Assembly: GCF_018524365.1 (NCBI RefSeq)
Contig: NZ_JAEKFT010000013.1
Coordinates: forward strand, 59,399 to 123,398
DNA length: 64,000 nt
Reading direction: 5' to 3'
Source: Denitromonas iodatirespirans
GTDB taxonomy: Bacteria; Pseudomonadota; Gammaproteobacteria; Burkholderiales; Rhodocyclaceae
A program made the translations under genes and the position numbers. Shown here piece after piece: positions 8,219-16,470 of the stretch (position 1 is its first letter; each line of letters starts with the position of its first letter). Under the pieces are notes generated by a model. The model made no database searches. It was given only the letters and a program-made list of their open reading frames with translations, and was not told the origin of the DNA.

Positions 8219-8974
8219 TCAGGGATGAGTCGGCGCCGCGTCGGCGTCGATGAATTCCGGCAGCGTGCGGCCCTGCTGCCGCAGCCGCGCCCGGCGGCCT
8301 GCCAGGTCGGGAATCACCTGCCCGACCAGCGCCCAGAAGCGCGGCGAATGATTCATATGAACACAGTGGGCCACTTCGTGAGCCACCACATAGTCGATGA
8401 GCTCGGCCGGCAGATGGATCAGCCGCCAGTGCAGGCGGATGCCGCGCGCCGAACAACTGCCCCAGCGGGTGCGCGCCTGGGTCAACCCCACCGGCGGCAC
8501 TGACACCCCGATGCGCAGCGCGAACTCCGCCACCCGCCCCTCGAAATAGGCCAGCGCCCGCGCCTGCAGCGCCCGGCGCAGGCACTCGGCCGGCGACTGG
8601 CGCGCGGTACAGCGCAGTTGGAGGCCGGCCTCATCGCCACCGGCGGCGGCCAGCCAGCGCACCTCGGTGCGCCCGCGCGACAGTGCCAGCCTACACGGCA
8701 CGCCCAAGACCGGAAACTGCAGCCCGTCGACCACCGCCAGGCGCACCGGCTGCGGCCGCTCGGCCAGCGCCGTGAGTTTGTCGATCACCCAGCGGTCATT
8801 GGCGCGCAAAAAGGCCTCGACCGCCGCATGCGGTGCACGCAGCGGCGCCGCCACCGACAGGCCGCGTCCATCGACGGTCAGCGCCAGGGTGCGCCGTGCC
8901 GAGCGGCGCAGGCGATAGCCGACCGGCCGGCCCTGCAACTCGATATGGTGCTCGCTGCGCAGCGCAGCGCTCAC
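8219..8974 (-). CDS. YgjP/SprT-like metallopeptidase-fold protein (DUF45)
   Basis: About 251 residues. The C-terminal half has TRWGSCS (169-175) followed by HEVAH (199-203) and a third histidine at 209 (MNHSPRFW), the zinc-binding pattern of the WLM/SprT-like DUF45 family. Its E. coli relative YgjP has been described as acting on nucleotides, but a peptidase-like role is equally discussed; the substrate here is unknown. I place the start at the GTG at 8974 (SAALRSEHH...), because the longer frame from 9073 runs through a cluster of perfect hairpins and is not family-like. Upstream lies the 9006-9092 repeat; downstream is gloA. Confidence 0.85.
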   Translation of the reverse strand: MSAALRSEHHIELQGRPVGYRLRRSARRTLALTVDGRGLSVAAPLRAPHAAVEAFLRANDRWVIDKLTALAERPQPVRLAVVDGLQFPVLGVPCRLALSRGRTEVRWLAAAGGDEAGLQLRCTARQSPAECLRRALQARALAYFEGRVAEFALRIGVSVPPVGLTQARTRWGSCSARGIRLHWRLIHLPAELIDYVVAHEVAHCVHMNHSPRFWALVGQVIPDLAGRRARLRQQGRTLPEFIDADAAPTHP

Positions 8975-9005
8975 GGGACGGCCCGCCTGTCGCTGGCGCG
9001 ACGGA

Positions 9006-9092
9006 GGGTCGGCTTTGCACAGCCGACCCGTTCCGCAGGCGCCGAGCAGTGCTCGGCGAAACCCCTGCTCCACCCTCCCCGCGGGAGGTGCG
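9006..9092. repeat. cluster of three perfect hairpins in an intergenic gap
   Basis: Three inverted repeats follow each other: GGGTCGGCT/AGCCGACCC (9006-9029, nine-pair stem, six-base loop), GCCGAGC-AGT-GCTCGGC (about 9042-9058), and CCTCCC-CG-CGGGAGG (about 9077-9091). None is followed by a T-run. They lie between the molybdopterin-binding gene and the YgjP gene, both on the minus strand. They may act as a REP-like extragenic element, an mRNA processing site, or a weak attenuator. Confidence 0.6.
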
Positions 9093-9122
9093 CGCGCCCT
9101 ACGGGCGGCCGGGCGGGCGCGC

Positions 9123-9872
9123 TCATGCCTTGTCGTCCCAGCTGAAACCGCGCCGGGCCAGTTCGGCGGTGATCTCGGCCATCGCCAGGGTCACCCGCGG
9201 CACCGGCCCTTTCACGCCCAGCTCGAGGCTGTGGCGGCGCTCGCCTTCGGCGAAGGCCGGCAGGCTGAACAGGGTGAGGTCCGGATAGTCGGCCGTGATG
9301 CGCTCCATCAGGTCGATCAGCTGGCTCTCGTAGGCCTCCCACACCGTCACCGCCTGCTCCACGTAGTCTTCGGCATGGAAGAGGTGGGCGTAATGCGTGT
9401 CGAGCACCCAGGCCACCATCGGCCAGGCCATCACCGGAAAGCCCGGCACGAAATAATGATTGGCGATGCTGAAGCCGGGGATCTGGTTGTAGGGGTTGGG
9501 GATGATCGCGGCGCCTTCCGGATACACACCCATCTGCAGGCGGTGATCGTTGATCTGGTCGCCGAACCGGCCGCGGATGATGGCCTCGGCCTCGGGGTGT
9601 AGCGCCAGCGGCAGGTCCAGCGCTGCGGCGGCGGCCTGGCGGGTGTGGTCGTCGGGCGTGGCACCGATGCCGCCGAAGCTGAACACCACGTCGCCGGCAG
9701 CCAGCGTCTCTTGCAGCGTCTTGACCAGGAAGGGGCGCGAATCGGTCACATAGCGCACCCACGAGAGCTTGAGCCCACGCTCGCCGAGCAGCTCGATGAG
9801 CTTGGCCAGATGCTTGTCCTGACGGCGACCGGAGAGAATCTCGTCACCGATGATGATGGCGCCAAAGCCCAT
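9123..9872 (-). CDS. CinA-N/MoaB-like molybdopterin-binding domain protein
   Basis: A 249-residue cytosolic protein made of the MoCF-biosynthesis fold: GAIIIGDEILSGRRQDKH at the N-terminus and the FSFGGIGATPDDHTRQA loop at about 66-82 are the hallmark nucleotide/pterin-binding segments seen in MoaB, MogA and the N-terminal part of CinA. It lacks the CinA C-terminal amidohydrolase domain. The family is widespread in proteobacteria and its substrate is not established. AAGGAG lies six bases before the ATG, and the EI24 gene ends nine bases upstream, so they form a two-gene unit. Confidence 0.88.
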   Translation of the reverse strand: MGFGAIIIGDEILSGRRQDKHLAKLIELLGERGLKLSWVRYVTDSRPFLVKTLQETLAAGDVVFSFGGIGATPDDHTRQAAAAALDLPLALHPEAEAIIRGRFGDQINDHRLQMGVYPEGAAIIPNPYNQIPGFSIANHYFVPGFPVMAWPMVAWVLDTHYAHLFHAEDYVEQAVTVWEAYESQLIDLMERITADYPDLTLFSLPAFAEGERRHSLELGVKGPVPRVTLAMAEITAELARRGFSWDDKA

Positions 9873-9881
9873 GAAGACTCC

Positions 9882-10637
9882 TTAACGGGGAACGGTATCG
9901 GCGATCACCCAGCCACGCCCTGCCCGGTCGCGGCGCAGGGCTTCGAGCAGGTAGTGGACGAAGGCCAGGCCGCAGAACGCGGGGGCGAAGAGGTTGACGA
10001 CGGGGATGTAGGCCAGCAGCGCGCAGCCCATGCCGAGGCCGAGCAGCGAGGCCCGATGCTCGCGGCGCAGGCGCGGCATCTCCTCGCGGTCGCCATGGAG
10101 CATCAGCGCGTCATAGCCGAAGGCCTTCTGGTTGAGCCAGGCGGTGAGCAGGATCGAGGCCACCAGACCGACGCCGGGGATCAGCCAGAAGGGCAGCGAC
10201 AGCACGATGCCGACGATGAACACCGCCACCGCGGCCACCGCGTTGAGCGCGCTGCCGGTGTTGGAGCCGCCACGGCGCATTTCCAGGTCGCCGTAGCGCA
10301 CCTTGGCCACCTTTTCGAGCATCAGCGGCAAGGCCACCACCGCCACCAGCAGCGCGGCGGTGACGTAGATCACCGGCAGAAAGAGAATCGCCAGCGCGAT
10401 CTTGACCAGCACCAGCACCGCCGCGGCGCCGAGTTCGGAGCTGTCGAGCCGGGCGGCCACCCAGTCCCAGCGGCCGATCCAGTCCATCACGCCGGCCACC
10501 ATCGGGTCCCATAGCACGATGCCCAGCACCATCCACACCACCATCGCCAGCAGCGTCGGCCACACCAGATGCCACAACACGCCGCGCTCGGTGAGGCTTT
10601 TCACCGCACGGGCGTATGCCAGAAATATGTCCTTCAT
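9882..10637 (-). CDS. EI24/CysZ-like integral membrane protein
   Basis: A 251-residue polytopic inner-membrane protein with about four to six hydrophobic spans (around 25-45, 70-105, 135-165, 200-225), and the loop between spans carrying RYGDLEMRRGGS. This arrangement matches the EI24 family (etoposide-induced 2.4-like), to which the sulfate importer CysZ also belongs. No sulfur-assimilation gene is next to it, so a sulfate role should not be assumed. Transcribed just ahead of the molybdopterin-binding gene. Confidence 0.85.
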   Translation of the reverse strand: MKDIFLAYARAVKSLTERGVLWHLVWPTLLAMVVWMVLGIVLWDPMVAGVMDWIGRWDWVAARLDSSELGAAAVLVLVKIALAILFLPVIYVTAALLVAVVALPLMLEKVAKVRYGDLEMRRGGSNTGSALNAVAAVAVFIVGIVLSLPFWLIPGVGLVASILLTAWLNQKAFGYDALMLHGDREEMPRLRREHRASLLGLGMGCALLAYIPVVNLFAPAFCGLAFVHYLLEALRRDRAGRGWVIADTVPR

Positions 10638-10710
10638 ACCTGCCTGTCGTTCGAAAACACGAAGGCAATTGTAGCGCCGCCACAGAATCGGTGACGCCCG
10701 TCGCAGCGGC

Positions 10711-13700
10711 TCAGCGCGGCCGCGCCTCCCAGATCTTCGACAGGCGCTTGACCGACACCGGCATCGGCGTCTTCAACTCCTGGGCAAACAGCCCGACGCG
10801 CAACTCCTCGAGCAACCAGCGAAAGTCGGCGAGGAAGGGGTCGTCCTGGCCGGCACGCAGGCTGTCGATACGGGCGCGCTCGTACGGGCGGGCCAGCGAC
10901 TGCCAGTCGCGCATGAGGGCGGTGTCGCGCTCGGGCGCGTTGCGCAGCTTGTCGATGCGCACCACGGCGGCCTTGAGGTAGCGCGGGAAATGCGCCAGCC
11001 GCTCGTAGGGCACCTCGACCGCGAAGCGTTTGACCAGCAGCGCATCGACCTGGGCACGGATGTCCTCCACCACCTCGGGGAAGGTCTTCAACCCGCCCAG
11101 GCGCTTGTCGAGCGTGGCGCGCTCGACCAGGATCTGGTCCACCAGGCGCAGCAGCTCCTGGGCGATCAGCGTCATGCGCGGCTTGGCGGCCTGGGCGCGC
11201 TCGGCGAAGCGCTCGGCATCGGTGGGCAAGGGCTCGGCCAGGCAGGTGCGCGCCACGGTGGCGGCGATGAGCTGGTCCTGCAGTTCGGCCTCGGTGCCGA
11301 AGGCGATGAAGCGCAGCGCCACCTCGCGCAAGCCGGGCAGGCGGCGGATGGCCTTGACCTGGTCCTTGAGCGTCAGGCTGAACAGGCGCACCAGGCCCTC
11401 GCGATGCACCTTGGCCGCCTCCTCGGGCGTGTCGTAGGGGCGCAGCGACACGCTGTCGCCGTCGTCGTGCAGGGCCGGGAAGCCGATCACCTCGCGCCCG
11501 GCCACCTTCAATTCGAGCAACTCGGGCAGCGGGCCGAAGGACCACTCGGTGAGCCCGGAGAGCGCGCCGGCCGGCACGCTGTCGGGCGTCGCGCTGTTCG
11601 TTGCGCTCACTTCCTCGGCCGCCGCCGGCAGGTCGGCCGGCTTGACCCGTGCCGCCTCGAAGGCGGCGGCGATCTGCCCGTGGAAGCGCCCGCGCAGCTC
11701 GGCCAGGTTGCGCGACTGCGCCAGCACCCGGCCGTGCGGGTCGAGCACGCGGAAGTTCATGAAGCAATGCGGGTTGAGGTTCTCGGGCCGGAAGGATTCC
11801 ATCGGCAGCTTGAGGCTCACCCGCGTCTCGACGAACTGCTGCAGCGCCTTGAGCAGCGGCGTGTCGCTGCCCCACTCGCCGGCCTCGACCGCGGCCAGGA
11901 AGGCCTGCACGCTCTCGGCCATCGGCTGCAGCCGATGGCGATGCTTCTGCGGCACGGTGCGCAGCAGCGCATGCACCTTCTCTTCGAGCAGGCCGGGCAC
12001 CAGCCATTCGCAGCGCGCGGCCGGCACCTGGTTGAGCATGGCCACCGGCACGGTCAGGGTCACGCCGTCATCGGCCTCGCCGGGGGCGTGCACATAGTCG
12101 AGCTTGAGACGCTGGCCAAACACGCTCAGATGCGGCGGGAAGCGGTCGGTGGTGATGCCCTCGGCCTCGTGGCGCATGAGCTGGTCGCGGTCCAGATGCA
12201 GCAGCTTGGGCGTGGCTTTTTCCGCCGTCTTGCGCCAGCGCTCGAAGCTGGCCAGATCGACCACCTCCTCGGGCAGATGGGCATCGTAGAAGGCTTCGAT
12301 CAGCGCGTCGTCGACCAGCACATCGGGCCGGCGCGACTTGTGTTCGAGCCGCTCGATCTCCTTGATGAGGCGCAGGTTGTGCTTGAGGAAGGGCATGTGG
12401 CGCGCCGCCGCCTCGTCGATACTCCCCTGCACCAGGCCTTCGCGGATGAACAATTCGCGGCACAGGGCCGGGTCGGTGTCGCGGTAACCCACCGGCCGGC
12501 GCCCGTACAACACCACGCCATGCAAGGTGCCGCGCTCCCAGGCGCGCACGCTGCCGGCCGACTTGGACCAGTGCGGCTCATAGACCTGGCGCTTGATCAG
12601 GTGCGCGCCGACTTCTTCGAGCCACTCCGGCTCGATGCGCGCGATGCAGCGCCCGAACAGGCGGCTGGTGTCGATCAGCTCGGCGCAGACGATCCACTTG
12701 CCGGCCTTGCGCGACAAGCTGGAGCCCGGGTGCGGCCAGAACTTGATGCCGCGCGCGCCGTGGTAGCCGCCGGCCTGCGGGCCGCGGGCGCCCTGCTCCT
12801 CTTCCACCTTGCAGCCCAGATGGCCGAGCAGGCCGGTGAGCAGCGCCTTGTGGATCGCGTCGTAGTGCGCGGCCACGGTGTTTTCCTTCCAGCCATGTTC
12901 GGCGCACAGGGTGTGCAGCTGGGCATGGATGTCGCGCCATTCGCGCATCCTGAGCGGCGACAGGAAGTGCTCCTTGCACCACTGGCGCTGCTTGTTGCTC
13001 GACTGGTGGCGGATCACCTCGTCATAGGCTTTCCACAGATTCCAGTACCACAGGAATTCCGACTTCTCATCCTGCTCGCCGCCGCGGAACAGCGCATGGC
13101 GCTGGTCGGCCGTGCCGGCCTGGGCCTGCGGCCGGTCGCGCGGATCCTGCACCGACAGCGCGGCGGCGATCACCAACACCTCGGTGAGGCAGCCGTGATC
13201 GCGCGCGGCGAGGATCATGCGCCCGATCTTGGGGTCGATGGGCAGGCGCGACAGCTCGCGGCCGAGCGCGGTGAGGCGTTGCTGCTCATCGACCGCGCCC
13301 AGCTCGCCGAGCAGCTGGTAGCCGTCGGCGATCATCTTCGGCGGCGGCGCATCGAGGAAGGGGAAGTCTTCCACCGCGCCCAGGCCGAGCGCCTTCATGC
13401 GCAGGATCACCGCCGCCAGCGAGGCGCGCAGGATCTCCGGATCGGTGTGGTCGGGCCGTTGGTTGAAGTCGTCTTCGTCGTAGAGCCTGAAGCAGATGCC
13501 GTCCGACACCCGGCCGCAGCGCCCGGCGCGCTGGCGCGCTGCGCTCTGGGCGATCTTCTCGATCTGCAGCTGCTCGACCTTGTTGCGCGCCGAGTAGCGC
13601 TTGACCCGCGCCAGCCCGGTGTCGACCACATAGCGGATGCCCGGCACGGTGAGCGAGGTTTCGGCCACGTTGGTGGCCAGCACCACGCGACGGCCGGTCG

Positions 13701-14742
13701 AGCGCCCGAACACCCGCGACTGCTCCTGCGCCGACTGGCGCGCGAACAACGGCAGGATCTCGGTGCCGGCGGCATGGTGCGCCTTGCGCAGCGCCTCGGC
13801 CGCCTCGCGGATCTCGCGCTCGCCGGGCAGAAACACCAGCACGTCGCCGGGGCCTTCGCGCTGGGCTTCGTCGACCGCGTCCACCAGGCCGTCCCAGGCG
13901 TCGGCGCCGCGGCGGCTGGATTTGTCCTCGTCCTCCGGCGGGCGGTAGCGCATCTCGATCGGGAACAGCCGGCCGGAGACTTCGATCACCGGCGCCGGCT
14001 TGCCGGCCGCGTCAGCGAAATGGCGGGCGAAGCGCTCGGCGTCGAGCGTGGCCGAGGTGACGATGATCTTGAGATCGGGCCGCTTGGGTAGCAGATTGCG
14101 CAGGTAGCCGAGCAGGAAGTCGATGTTCAGGCTGCGCTCGTGCGCCTCGTCGATGATCAGCGTGTCGTAGGCGTTCAGGTACGGGTCGCCCTGCGTCTCG
14201 GCGAGCAGGATGCCGTCGGTCATCAGCTTGATGTGGCTGGTCGGCCCGAGCCGGTCGGTGAAGCGGATCTTGTAGCCCACCGCCTGGCCGAGCGGGCTGC
14301 CCAGCTCTTCGGCGATGCGCTCGGCGGTGCTGCGCGCGGCGATGCGGCGCGGCTGGGTGTGGCCGATCAACCCGCCCACGCCGCGGCCGAGTTCGAGGCA
14401 GATCTTGGGCAGCTGGGTGGTCTTGCCCGAACCGGTCTCGCCGCCGACGATGACCACCTGATGCTTCCGGATGGCCTCGGCGATGGTCTCGCGCCGCGCG
14501 CTGACCGGCAGCGCCTCGGGAAAGCTCGGGCGCGGCAGCGCCGCGGCACGCGCAGCGAAGGTGTCGATCGAGCGCAGCAAGCGGCCGCGCACGGCCTCGG
14601 GCAGGGCGTCGAGCGTGCGCGGGCGCGGCTTGATACGCCCCAGCTCGCGGCGCAGGCGATGGCGGTCGGCCAGCATGCACTGGTCGATCAGGGCAAAGGG
14701 ATCGGCCGGGGCGGTCGCGCCCCGCGTCTCGACCTCGCTCAT
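10711..14742 (-). CDS. hrpA: ATP-dependent RNA helicase HrpA
   Basis: A 1343-residue DEAH-box RNA helicase of the usual HrpA length (about 1300). Walker A is GETGSGKTT at 101-109, the DEAH box is at 198-201 (DEAHERSLN), motif III SAT and motif VI QRAGRCGR are visible further on. The C-terminal half contains the HrpA-specific helicase-associated and DUF3418 regions. HrpA resolves ribosome collisions and processes some fimbrial mRNAs in E. coli. The start is one base beyond the crcB stop, so the two genes form a translational unit on the minus strand. Confidence 0.97.
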   Translation of the reverse strand: MSEVETRGATAPADPFALIDQCMLADRHRLRRELGRIKPRPRTLDALPEAVRGRLLRSIDTFAARAAALPRPSFPEALPVSARRETIAEAIRKHQVVIVGGETGSGKTTQLPKICLELGRGVGGLIGHTQPRRIAARSTAERIAEELGSPLGQAVGYKIRFTDRLGPTSHIKLMTDGILLAETQGDPYLNAYDTLIIDEAHERSLNIDFLLGYLRNLLPKRPDLKIIVTSATLDAERFARHFADAAGKPAPVIEVSGRLFPIEMRYRPPEDEDKSSRRGADAWDGLVDAVDEAQREGPGDVLVFLPGEREIREAAEALRKAHHAAGTEILPLFARQSAQEQSRVFGRSTGRRVVLATNVAETSLTVPGIRYVVDTGLARVKRYSARNKVEQLQIEKIAQSAARQRAGRCGRVSDGICFRLYDEDDFNQRPDHTDPEILRASLAAVILRMKALGLGAVEDFPFLDAPPPKMIADGYQLLGELGAVDEQQRLTALGRELSRLPIDPKIGRMILAARDHGCLTEVLVIAAALSVQDPRDRPQAQAGTADQRHALFRGGEQDEKSEFLWYWNLWKAYDEVIRHQSSNKQRQWCKEHFLSPLRMREWRDIHAQLHTLCAEHGWKENTVAAHYDAIHKALLTGLLGHLGCKVEEEQGARGPQAGGYHGARGIKFWPHPGSSLSRKAGKWIVCAELIDTSRLFGRCIARIEPEWLEEVGAHLIKRQVYEPHWSKSAGSVRAWERGTLHGVVLYGRRPVGYRDTDPALCRELFIREGLVQGSIDEAAARHMPFLKHNLRLIKEIERLEHKSRRPDVLVDDALIEAFYDAHLPEEVVDLASFERWRKTAEKATPKLLHLDRDQLMRHEAEGITTDRFPPHLSVFGQRLKLDYVHAPGEADDGVTLTVPVAMLNQVPAARCEWLVPGLLEEKVHALLRTVPQKHRHRLQPMAESVQAFLAAVEAGEWGSDTPLLKALQQFVETRVSLKLPMESFRPENLNPHCFMNFRVLDPHGRVLAQSRNLAELRGRFHGQIAAAFEAARVKPADLPAAAEEVSATNSATPDSVPAGALSGLTEWSFGPLPELLELKVAGREVIGFPALHDDGDSVSLRPYDTPEEAAKVHREGLVRLFSLTLKDQVKAIRRLPGLREVALRFIAFGTEAELQDQLIAATVARTCLAEPLPTDAERFAERAQAAKPRMTLIAQELLRLVDQILVERATLDKRLGGLKTFPEVVEDIRAQVDALLVKRFAVEVPYERLAHFPRYLKAAVVRIDKLRNAPERDTALMRDWQSLARPYERARIDSLRAGQDDPFLADFRWLLEELRVGLFAQELKTPMPVSVKRLSKIWEARPR

Positions 14743-14743
14743 C

Positions 14744-15127
14744 TCAGGCCTGCAACCACTGGAAGGTCACGATCCCCAGCCCGGTCATCAGCAGCGAGCC
14801 GATCAGGTGGAGCCCCGCCGTGGCCAGCGCCCAGCCGTATTGCCCGGCGCCGATCATCGTCACCACCTCGGCCGAGAAGGTCGAGAAGGTGGTGAGCGCA
14901 CCGAGAAAGCCGGTGATCAGGAACCAGCGCACTTCCGGCGGCAGCGCGGGTTGATGGGCGAAAAAGGCCAGCGCCACGCCGATCAGGTAGCCGCCGAGCA
15001 GGTTGGCCGCCAGCGTGCCCAACGGCAGCTGGAGGAACAGCGGGTTGAGGCGCACCCCGAGCCACCAGCGAATCCAGGCTCCCAGGGCCGCCCCGACCCC
15101 GACAGCAAGGAATCCGGTGGGATTCAT
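14744..15127 (-). CDS. crcB: fluoride ion channel CrcB/FluC
   Basis: A small membrane protein of 127 residues with four hydrophobic spans that works as a dual-topology dimer to export fluoride. The signatures GAALGAWIRWW, GTLAANLLGGY and TGFLGALTTFSTFS (the pore-lining phenylalanine/threonine and sodium-site region) are intact. ATG at 15127 is preferred to the GTG three codons upstream. No fluoride riboswitch core is visible in the 114 bases before the start. Confidence 0.95.
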   Translation of the reverse strand: MNPTGFLAVGVGAALGAWIRWWLGVRLNPLFLQLPLGTLAANLLGGYLIGVALAFFAHQPALPPEVRWFLITGFLGALTTFSTFSAEVVTMIGAGQYGWALATAGLHLIGSLLMTGLGIVTFQWLQA

Positions 15128-15190
15128 GGGATGCACGCACGGGTCGGATCAGATGCGCGCATTCTACCGTGTCGGACCGGCAGGTCGCGC

Positions 15191-15218
15191 TGTAAGCTTT
15201 CGCGGTCGGCACGGGTCT
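15191..15218 (+). promoter_or_regulatory. candidate ECF sigma autoregulatory promoter
   Basis: TGTAAGC (15191-15197), a 16-base spacer and GGTCT (15214-15218) resemble the TGTAAC / CGTCT type of promoter used by many proteobacterial ECF sigma factors. Transcription would start near 15225, just ahead of the AGGAGGA ribosome-binding site at 15227-15233. The match is good but not perfect; no sigma-70 boxes fit here. Confidence 0.45.
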
Positions 15219-15241
15219 GGTCACTCAGGAGGAAGACATCG

Positions 15242-15757
15242 ATGTTGCTTTCCCTGGGAAAACGCCGCGCCTTCGACCAGGTGGTCCGCGCCTACAGCAG
15301 CGATCTGTTCCGCTTTGCCTACTGGCTATGCGGCGACCGCTTCGTGGCCGAGGATGTGGTGCAGGAAGCCTTTGCCCGCGCCTGGCAGCGCTGGGATCAA
15401 CTGCGCGACAAGGCCGCGCCCAAGCCCTGGCTGCTGACCATCGTGCGCCGCGAGCATGCGCGGCTGTACGAGCGCAAGCGCTTCGACTATGCCGACGAGG
15501 CGCCGGAGGATCTGGCCATTGCCGCCGACCACGATCCGCTGGCGATGTTCGAACTGGAGCAGGTGATCGGCAATCTGCCGCTGAGCCTGCGCGAGCCCTT
15601 TCTGCTACAGACGCTGGGCGGTTTCAGCTGTGCCGAGATCGCCGAACAACTCGACACCACCGAAGGCGCGATCATGGTGCGCCTGACACGCGCCCGCCAG
15701 GCCCTGCGCGGCCTGATGGGCGAGACGGACCGACCGCGCAAGCGAGGCACGCAATGA
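15242..15757 (+). CDS. ECF-type RNA polymerase sigma factor
   Basis: A 171-residue sigma factor with region 2 (about 10-75: DLFRFAYWLCGDRFVAEDVV then QEAFARAWQRW) and region 4 (about 105-160: LPLSLREPFLLQTLGGFSCA, then EIAEQL and TEGAIMVRLTRARQALR). Regions 1 and 3 are absent, as in group IV. AGGAGGA ends eight bases before the ATG at 15242, which fixes the start. Its stop overlaps the ATG of the next gene (ATGA), the usual pairing of a sigma factor with its anti-sigma. What it responds to is not evident. Confidence 0.93.
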   Translation: MLLSLGKRRAFDQVVRAYSSDLFRFAYWLCGDRFVAEDVVQEAFARAWQRWDQLRDKAAPKPWLLTIVRREHARLYERKRFDYADEAPEDLAIAADHDPLAMFELEQVIGNLPLSLREPFLLQTLGGFSCAEIAEQLDTTEGAIMVRLTRARQALRGLMGETDRPRKRGTQ

Positions 15758-16461
15758 GCGACCCCACTTCCTACACCTGCCTGGACTTTCGCCGCGAGAA
15801 GCTGGCCGATCCGCGCCGGCTGTCGCCAGCGGCGCACAGCCACCTGCAGGACTGCCCGGTATGCCGTGCCTTCGCGCGGCGCATCGACGCCGGCGAGGCG
15901 CAGGTCGAACAGGTGCTGGCCGTCACCGTGCCGGAAGGCCTGAGCGACCGGGTGCTGTTGCGGGTCCATCAGCACCGGCTGCGCCCGTGGCGGGCCATGG
16001 CGCTGGCGGCCACGGTGCTGCTCAGTTTCGGCATCGGCTTTTTGCAGTGGCAGCCGCGGGCGACGCCCGACTACGCACGCTTCGCCATTGAGCATGTGCT
16101 GCACGAGCCGCAGGCGCTCGCCGGCCACCGCCTCGCCGACCCGAGCCAGTTCCGCTTCGTGCTGGCCAATTTCGGCGGCCGTATGCACCGCTCGGTCGGC
16201 AAGGTGCGCTACATGAAGCTGTGCCCGGTGCCCGGCGGAACCGGCTGGCACATCGTGCTCGACACCGAATACGGCCCCGCCACCTTGCTGCTGATTCCGG
16301 GCAAGGACGTGAGCCGGCCGACCGGCACGGTCGAGATGAAGGGCTATGCGGCGCGCGCCCTGCCGGGCGGCCAGGGCTACTACGCGATCATCACCGAGTC
16401 GCCGCAGGCGCTCGACGCGGTCAGCCACATGCTGGCCGAGCGTATCAGCTGGCAGACCTGA
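15754..16461 (+). CDS. zinc-type anti-sigma factor, DUF3379-like
   Basis: A 235-residue single-span membrane protein. The N-terminus has the ZAS-type zinc motif H30-x3-C34-x2-C37, preceded by C9, which in related anti-sigma factors binds zinc and the cognate sigma. One transmembrane helix lies at about 84-101 (AMALAATVLLSFGIGFLQW), followed by a periplasmic domain of about 130 residues with no cysteine pair. The layout and the ATGA overlap with the ECF gene indicate that it holds that sigma at the membrane. The C-terminal part matches the DUF3379 group by pattern; the signal it senses is unknown. Confidence 0.85.
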   Translation: MSDPTSYTCLDFRREKLADPRRLSPAAHSHLQDCPVCRAFARRIDAGEAQVEQVLAVTVPEGLSDRVLLRVHQHRLRPWRAMALAATVLLSFGIGFLQWQPRATPDYARFAIEHVLHEPQALAGHRLADPSQFRFVLANFGGRMHRSVGKVRYMKLCPVPGGTGWHIVLDTEYGPATLLLIPGKDVSRPTGTVEMKGYAARALPGGQGYYAIITESPQALDAVSHMLAERISWQT

Positions 16462-16470
16462 GCGGGCGGC

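Noticed and set aside
10990..14091. A 1033-codon frame antisense to hrpA
   Set aside because: No family motif, composition typical of a shadow, and hrpA on the other strand is complete.
15128..15241. Fluoride riboswitch before crcB
   Set aside because: The conserved pseudoknot core is not present in the leader region on the minus strand.
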